64,000 nucleotides of DNA from Ochotona curzoniae (Eukaryota; Chordata; Mammalia; Lagomorpha; Ochotonidae), in contig NW_024466413.1 of NCBI RefSeq assembly GCF_017591425.1, positions 992,001-1,056,000 of the forward strand. The letters are read 5' to 3'. Every line of letters starts with the position of its first letter. Positions within the stretch are counted from its first letter, which is position 1. The notes beneath the pieces are model-generated. The model had not been told where the DNA came from, did not search any database, and saw only the letters and a program-made list of their open reading frames with translations. Below, piece by piece: positions 57,481-64,000 of this stretch. Position numbers and translations under genes: made by a program.

Positions 57481-59169
57481 TCTTCTTGCTTCAGTAAACT
57501 CACCCATGGCAGGTATCTTCTGGCTGGCTGCAAGCCTTGTTCTTGGCCGTTCAGAGGGGACCCCTGCTCTCATGAGACTGGCCATGAGGGGCAAGCAATC
57601 TCATGAATTGAGTGGTAGGAAGTCCCCCTGAACAAATCTCCATGGGTGAGGGAGGAGGCAAGGCTGACAGCCAGGGAATGAACATCACAGACAGAGGGGA
57701 TGGCATGAGTTCCAAGGCCTGGGGCAGGCAGGTGCTTGGTGTGTGTGTGCCCAGAGCCAGCAAGGGGGCCAAAGGAAGAGGTGGGTGATTCTGAGAGCCA
57801 GCTCATGGTAGGCTGTGTGCCTTAGTGGAAATACTGTTGCTGAACTGTGGAACCACTGCACACTTTCAAAATGTTTTATTATGGGGAAAAAAACATTTAC
57901 AAAGAAGACAGAAAGATGAGTGAAATGACCCTTGCACACCAGTACCCACTTGAATATTGACCATGTCACTGGGGCATGTTATGCTGCCTAACTGCCACTT
58001 CTGCTCACGTCTAGATGAGTTGAAAGCAGTGTCCCAAACCATCATCTTATCTTATTTGTAAATATTTCAGGATGTTGATTCCCTAAGAATAAGGCATCTT
58101 AGGAGCAACAGAACCATAATACCAGCATCCCAGCTAAATCTATGTAAATGGCGTTCTAAAGCACCGTTGAATATTCATGGAGTCTCATGTCTTCCTGTCT
58201 CATAAAGCTCTCGTTGCAGTTTCCTTCCTGTGGACTTAGCTGTGCAGCAGCATCAGGGTCCAACTGATATTCCAGACCCTTCCATTTGGCTATTGTGCTG
58301 GGAACAGATTGTCAGTGGCAATGGAGACCAGTGAGGTGACCAGTTGGGGATGAGTGGTGACCCAGGCCAGGGCCCAGGCACTGCAGTAGGCAGAGAGCTC
58401 CTGAGTGTCCTGGCTGGTGCAGGTCACGTGTGGGACAAAGGCTGGAGTCACATCGCAGGAGACCCAACAGCTAACACAGAAGAGGACACTGGGAGGTGTG
58501 AGGCAAGTGGATGTATGACTTGATACTGGGTGCAGCTGGGCCCAGAGGACGGTGCTCCCCAGGGATTTGACCAAGAGTGGTTTTTTTTTGTGGGGGGCGG
58601 GGGTGGACCTTAGTGGCCTAGTAGTCCCTGGCGTAGTTTCTTGATTCCAGCTGGTTCTGTCTTGTGCATATTACTGATTCTGTGCACCAACTGCAGGGAG
58701 GGGTGAGCAGGAACAGACTGCAGAGTCGTGGGCTTGCAAGCGCTTCCTGCTCTGTCATTCTCCGGATGAGTCAGGCGAGTGGAGGCAGGATGAGTTCCTG
58801 GGAGTTCTTTCTGCTCCCTGTCATTTCCTCCTCATCAGTTAGGTATGCTGCTGCAGGTCTGTGTGCCTGCTCAGGCTGCACTGTGGGATGGGGCAGGGCC
58901 ACGCCAAGGTGGAGGAGCCTGTGGCTTGAGAGGCGCAGGGTGTGGGTGGGAACCCAGGTGGCAACAAGCAGACAGGGTAATCGCCAGCAAGGTAAAACCA
59001 TCACTTGGACTAAGCTAGTATTTTTCCACAATAACATAGCAGAGAGGAGAGCTAAGTCTTCTCTCCACCATCCCAAGGGAGACATCCAGCTGCTTATCAC
59101 CTGCTGGGGTAGGAGGTGGTGGGGCTGGAGGCCTCAGGCCCCCTCCCCTCTGCTCCAACGTCTCAAGTT

Positions 59170-59960
59170 CCTCCAGGTTGTTTGAGTCGGGCCTTGAGGG
59201 AACCCTGTTTCCAAGCTGCACTGCCAGTCTGCGGTCACAGCTGAAGCAAAATGCTGTGGCGGAGAACGGATCCCGGAGCAAAGCCGCCGTGGCATTTGAA
59301 GGCTCTGAAGCTCACCGGGGACTGACATTTCTAAACAGAATCCCTCATGGCTTCATCGTCCGTCCATCACCCACACCCCTGCCCAGAGGACCTCCCTGGC
59401 TGCTTTATTTATGCAGAGTTAATTGGCTTTGGTTTTCTCCAATGGAATGTGAGATGCGAGAGCCAGGCCTTGGCTGGGTTACCTCTGTATGTGCACTGCT
59501 GACTGCTTCCCCCACCCCCATCAAAACACATAAACACATAGCAATGACCCAGGGTGTCCATTGGAGTCTTGTGTGGTTAGGGGATGACCCACGTGTGGCT
59601 GGGCTGTCTGAACAGAGGTGCCAGATCTGGGTACCTGGTCACCTGGATTCTGCCCTTCAACGGGAAAGTTGAGTTTTAAAGAGAAGAGCATGCACCGCCT
59701 CGGGCCTTTGCCATCCACTTGTTGCTTGTGATGTCAGCTCCTGGCTGAAGTAGTCGGATGTCTTCCGTTCCTCTTGTCCCAACGACAGCGAAACGTTTTC
59801 AGGCATTTCAGCCTCATCTGGAACATCGAACCGTAGAATCATCCTGCGACTGACAGTGAGAAATGTGATGTTTAGAAAGCTGGTCCCACCTTTGCAGGCG
59901 TGGCTGGCTACGTGCGTGCCCTCCACAGCCGGTGTCGACATCCTCAGAGCCTTTGATTTC
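59170..59960. promoter_or_regulatory. Candidate cis-regulatory element (CpG-retaining unique patch)
   Basis: About two dozen or more CpGs in about 790 bases of non-repetitive sequence, against a CpG-poor intron. The centre has an AT-rich core (TGCTTTATTTATGCAG, then TTAATTGG) followed by CCAATGGAATGTGAG. GGAATG fits a TEAD/M-CAT site, and TTAATTGG is homeodomain-like. Motif presence alone is weak. The call is inference from composition and lack of repeats. Confidence 0.35.
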
Positions 59961-60036
59961 TCTGGTCTCCATGCTTACACGTAGCTGAGGACTGAAGCCG
60001 TGTGCCTACCAAATGCTTGCTTTCCTGCTGAAGGCA

Positions 60037-60053
60037 TGTCTCCTGGTCTTCTT
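60037..60053. repeat. Target-site duplication, left copy
   Basis: The 17 bases tgtctcctggtcttctt are repeated exactly at 60388-60404, on the other side of the SINE. Confidence 0.95.
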
Positions 60054-60387
60054 TTTTTTTTTTTAGATTTATTTTTATTATTTTTTTTATTGGAAAGGCG
60101 GATGTACAGAGAGGAGAGACAGAGAGGAAGATCTTCCGTCCGATGATTCACTCCCCAAGTGAGCGCAACGGGTCGATACTATGCTGATCCAAAGCCAGGA
60201 GCCTCTTCCGGGTCTCCCACGCGGGTGCAGGTTCCCAAAGCTTTGGGCTGTCCTCGACTGCTTTCCCAGGCCACAGGCAGGGAGCTGGAAGGGAAGCGGG
60301 GCTGCCGGGATTAGAACCGGCGCCCATATGGGATCCCGGGCGTGCAAGGCGAGGACCTTTTAACCACTTGCGCCACCGCGCCGGGCC
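60054..60387 (-). mobile_element. Very young full-length CSINE, antisense
   Basis: Minus-strand element with T-run tail at the left, CGCCACCGCGCCGGGCC head at the right and perfect 17-base target duplications. The Pol III B box is intact on the minus strand (GGTTCTAATCC, plus 60308-60318). CpGs are largely retained. It is near identical in layout to the copy at 8136-8465, and the better preserved of the two. Confidence 0.96.
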
Positions 60388-60404
60388 TGTCTCCTGGTCT
60401 TCTT
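60388..60404. repeat. Target-site duplication, right copy
   Basis: Exact repeat of 60037-60053. Confidence 0.95.
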
Positions 60405-61364
60405 GATGTGCCAGCTGCTGCAAGAAGGTATTTTTCATGGAATCCATCTGCTCAGAGCTAATGGAAGGAAGGAAGGAAATAATGCATTGAACAAGGATTG
60501 CATGGTTTTTCACACTCCTATTTCTCCCTGAATTCTTACACAAAGAGGTGGTTTTAGTCATGTTTTATTAAAACTGCATCCAATACCTAAACTGCAAATC
60601 TAATGACTGCTGTCACCCAACTGTTAAGGTGGGGTGGTGGTTATTAGAACTGAAGTCGTGTGGCCTTTGGCCTTTTCCATCTTTTCTTTGTGTGTACTTT
60701 TCTGTCTGTCCGTGTGTGCATCCATCAGATTCCTAACCCAGACCTTAGTTCCTAGGAGAGAGCTAGGACCCTTTACAGGGCCAGTTCTAGCGGCCATGAT
60801 CAGTGGACACACATCACTTTAATTTCTGTTTCTCTTGGAACTCGGGTGTTCTGTGTGACACTCAGGCCCCCCAGCTGTAGTGTCTAGCAGATTCCAGAAC
60901 GTGCGTGGTCTTTTGTCAGTGGCAGCCTGGCTTGAATTTGTTTTACTTTTGCATTTATGAAGCTTTTCTGCGCCTTTTCCTTCTCTTCCAGATGGTAATA
61001 GTATCATTTGGATCACAGGCTACTGTTTGGTTCATTTCTGGGCGTGGAGCCAGGGCTTGTGCTAGGACACCCTAGATTTTCCCTGTGCACCCGGTCTCAC
61101 TCCTAACCAGGGGGAATAATCATGTTTGACATTGGGAGGCATGGAGGACAGGAGCTGAGCAAACAGCCCTACGGCACACGTTAGAGTCACTCGCACAAGC
61201 AGTGCTTTTATCCGCTAACGGCCCCTCCAGTGGCTGTATTCATTCATCCTCCTCGGGAAGGCTGTTTCTGCTCTGAATCTGTGGCCTCCTCCTCTCTGAA
61301 GACAGACAGCTTTGGAAGCCCCGCCCCACTCAACCTCCCAGCACTCGGTATGGCTGGAAAACCC

Positions 61365-61500
61365 TGCGTTCATGATGAATGATAAACACCCAGCCAGATA
61401 CTGTGCTAGGCAGCAATTAAATAGAGAAGAGAAAAACATGGCAAAGAGCTGGCCCTCTGCTGGTAAAGGAAGCAGTGACTATGAAGCTGTTAGTGTGGCA
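61365..61500 (+). repeat. Possible L2 LINE fragment
   Basis: GATACTGTGCTAGGCAGCAA, GAGAAAAACATGGCAAAGAG, CTGGCCCTCTGCTGGTAAAG resembles L2 (TACTGTGCTAGG...CATGGCC...CTGCCCTC). By eye. Confidence 0.4.
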
Positions 61501-61569
61501 TTCTCCAAACCCCACCATCAGTTACCATCGAACATCTGAAAGTCACATAGCTGCTGCTGCTAGTTACTG

Positions 61570-61737
61570 CTCGCCAGCATCACTACCATCATTGCCGCCG
61601 TGATTACCACCAAAATCGCATTGTCAGCACCACCATCACACACAAACCTGCTAGCACCGTTAGCACCAAAGTCCTCGCAGCCATCACCCCGCCACGATTG
61701 CCGCCACCATCACCAGCTACACCACCAGCACCACTAA
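61570..61737. repeat. CAC/CAT triplet-rich patch
   Basis: Imperfect trinucleotide-like sequence (ATCACTACCATCATTGCC, CAGCACCACCATCACAC, GCCACCATCACCAGC, ACCACCAGCACCAC) with several CpGs. Confidence 0.75.
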
Positions 61738-62877
61738 GAACTTGGTGGGAATCTTCCCGTTTAATCCCCATAGCAGGTAGTGATTTTTTGTATTTTAATA
61801 TACGTTTAAAACATGGTCTGTTACCACTGCAAATACTTGAAGGAGCCAGGATATGGCTGTGTGTCTCCATCACCATCATCATTGTCTCCCCCCCCACTCT
61901 CACTGGTGCCTGTTACATCTGAGAAATTGCTGGTTATACTTTGTAAATCGCTTTTTCAAGTGCTAAATGGTCTCCAGGACTGCCCTAGTTTGAGATCGTT
62001 GCAATGAGTATGATTTTCTGTGTGGAAAAACGAAGAATCAGCTAAATGGCCTTTCCCCTCCTACCCACCTTAGCGTTAGAATCCTTTATCTGCCAGTGTC
62101 ACCCAGGAAGGCAGAAGGTCCCCTTAATGGAATTGGGGCGTCAGCTTCCAGACCCAAGTTGCTGGAGCTTCGTACCTGCCCCTGGCAACTCTCACTTCTT
62201 ACCCTTTGACTGGCATGGGAGTCTATTCCTCATGTGCGTTTTTAAAAACGTTCGCTGTTCTGGTCATTGTGGAAACTGTGTGGAGAGGTGGTACTGGGGA
62301 GGGGTGTGACTCAGACAAGCTGAGGTAGGGAGGGGCTATTCCAGATGGAGGCAGTGCAAGGGTGAACTTTCACAGACCACAAGTCTTTAGGGAATGCTTG
62401 GCACTGGGGTTGGCAGCCCAGCTGGGCCATTGTGTGGGAGACTGAGCAAGAACCCTGCAAGCTGGCTGCCCGAGGCAGGGCAGAGTGCCAGGGCCTGGAG
62501 TCTGCACGTGCAGTGGGGTGATGGTACCCCCTCAGGCAGCCAGGGCCTCTGGGTGGTTTGGAGGTGGGAGGCGGATTAGACAGAACTCCATTCGCCTGTT
62601 GGAAGCAGAGCTACCAGCGCCCATTGCCTCAAGGGGTCTGGAAGAAGAGGGGGGACGAGAAGCAGGGTGAGCTTTCTGTTGTGGCTGCAGAAAGGAGGGG
62701 AGTCTTGAGGGTACCCAGAGGAGGCTGTCCTGGCTCTGGGGGTGAGAAAGGACTGAACTCAGAGACCAAAGCTGGCCAGACAGATGCAGCTACCTTGGCG
62801 TTTCTCTGGGTAAGGTTCCTTGTGGATGACCCAGGAGATTCTGACTATTGAGGGTGATATTTCTTTTTCTGTTTGTT

Positions 62878-63176
62878 TTTCTTAAGATTTTTAAGAGTTA
62901 CAGAAAGAGAAAGAGATCTTCCATCTGTTAGTTCACTCCCCAAATGGCTACACCAGCCAACACTGGGCCAGGATGAACGCAGGGGCCTGGAGATCCACTG
63001 GGGTCTTCCAAGTGGATTTAGGGGCCAAACCCTTGTGCTATTCTCCACTGCTTTCCTGGGCACGGTAGCAGGGAGCTGGATTGGAAGCAGAGCAGCTGGG
63101 ACCAGAACCGGCACTCCTACTGGGCGCTGGTGTCACAGGTGGTGGCTTGAGCCATCATGCTGCTGCACTGGTCCCT
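62878..63176 (-). mobile_element. CSINE, antisense
   Basis: TTTCTTAAGATTTTTAAGAG tail, TTAGTTCACTCCCCAAATGG, GGGAGCTGGATTGGAAGCAG, GGACCAGAACCGGCACTCC, and the head TGCTGCTGCACTGGTCCC at the right. Moderately diverged. Confidence 0.88.
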
Positions 63177-64000
63177 GGGTCCCAGGTTGATGACACACTT
63201 TCCCCTCCGGCCTCTGGCCACTTGCTCTTCTCTCCTTGCCTGGATCCCTACAAGTGCGTGTGTCTCACTTCTCCTTCCACCACATCCTCCCTGCCTGCTG
63301 GTCTACCTTGGGTCCTGTGATTTCCAGGCGCAGGAGCACTTCCTGACTGCACGCCTTTGACCCGTTTCATGGTGGTCTCAGGTGTGCGTCTCTCTCGGCT
63401 TTGGCAGTGCCTTACCTGAGATCCCCCAGAGCCGAGGGCTCTGGAGAGCTCCCATCAGTGCCCCACCAGGCGGCAGCACCATCTCGCAGAGCAGCTGTCA
63501 CATCTCAACTGGAATTTTGCCCATCCAAATCCCTTCTCTGTGATCTTTCTTACTCTCCATCACATCTTTCCATCCCTCACATAACAGGCCACATCACTGG
63601 CCCGTGTCCCAAATTCCTGTTATTCAGCAGGTCAGCCCACTGACCTGGAGGAAAGATGGTTATTCACCTTAGAAACAGCAGTGACTCTCTGGAATAACCC
63701 GGAAGCAGTCGGAAGGGTTGTGTATTTGAAGGTCTGGTCTGCACTCGCTGAGCGAGGGGAGTGGTCAGTCCTGTGGCCATTCCCTGCTGTTTGCACCAAG
63801 CAGAGCAGTCAGCTGGAGTTGCCTCTGGAGCTGGACTCCACTTTGAAGCTGTGAGCTCTCTGTACCCTATGAGCTGCTGCACTCCACAGCTCTGGGGGTG
63901 GCTCTAGGGAGCTGTAAATCAGACAGACTCACCCATTCTTCTGTAAGCCCCCAAATCACCAACTCGTGTCTCCATTCCTCAACATTGCTTCTTTCTCACG

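Larger units (their letters stand above)
54550..64000 (+). other. COL22A1: COL22A1 intron (5' part), at least 9.4 kb
   Basis: No Gly-X-Y exon was recognised to the end of the window. It holds a possible retroviral 3' end (about 56250), an antisense CSINE (56925-57165), a polypyrimidine tract (57355-57480), a CpG-retaining unique patch (59170-59960), a young CSINE (60054-60387), an L2-like piece (61365-61500), a CAC/CAT triplet-rich patch (61570-61737) and a further antisense CSINE (62878-63176). Confidence 0.8.

Overview
The window is vertebrate (mammalian) nuclear DNA. It has short exons with GT-AG introns, low CpG outside young repeats, MIR/L2/LINE-1 remnants, and many lagomorph C-type SINEs (CSINE). 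The two youngest CSINE copies have a head (tRNA-derived part reading GGTTAAGG...CCTTGCACGCCCGGGATCCC on the minus strand) that differs from the rabbit consensus I know. A lagomorph is therefore near certain, and a pika (Ochotona) is my best guess.

The only gene I can support is COL22A1 (collagen type XXII alpha-1 chain, a FACIT-like collagen of tissue junctions such as the myotendinous junction), on the + strand. Nineteen consecutive internal exons lie between 11578 and 54549. They encode 473 complete codons (1,421 nt) in one unbroken frame. All 18 introns between them are GT-AG, and the order matches the human protein with no missing block. Six exons (11578-23911) make the thrombospondin N-terminal-like/laminin-G-like (TSPN) domain, a proline-rich hinge and the Cys-containing entry to the helix. 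Thirteen exons (27754-54549) make the first part of the Gly-X-Y triple helix. This includes the integrin-binding motif GLQGER and two short, human-conserved interruptions of the triplet repeat. The signal peptide and VWA domain lie left of the window, and the remaining collagen exons and C-terminus lie right of it.

Region by region: 1-11577 is the 3' part of a long upstream intron with a CA-rich satellite-like tract and two CSINEs. 11578-23911 holds the TSPN exons, with a 41-bp and a 77-bp minisatellite in the introns. 23912-33006 holds two old CSINEs, a second CA-rich tract and a LINE-1 fragment. 33046-37240 holds MIR, MER5A and a candidate retroviral LTR block. 40622-47359 holds a nested SINE pair and a (GT)25 microsatellite. 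51079-54495 is AT-rich intron. 54550-64000 is an intron without a further exon, holding a very young CSINE and a CpG-retaining unique patch that is the best candidate for an unannotated functional element.

I found no operon, CRISPR array, or clearly novel system. The long ORFs outside the exons are shadows of repeats or of collagen exons. The most useful second-look items are the CpG-retaining patch at 59.2-59.96 kb, the link between odd-length exons and triplet interruptions, the candidate LTR at 35.4-35.9 kb, and the young SINE insertions.
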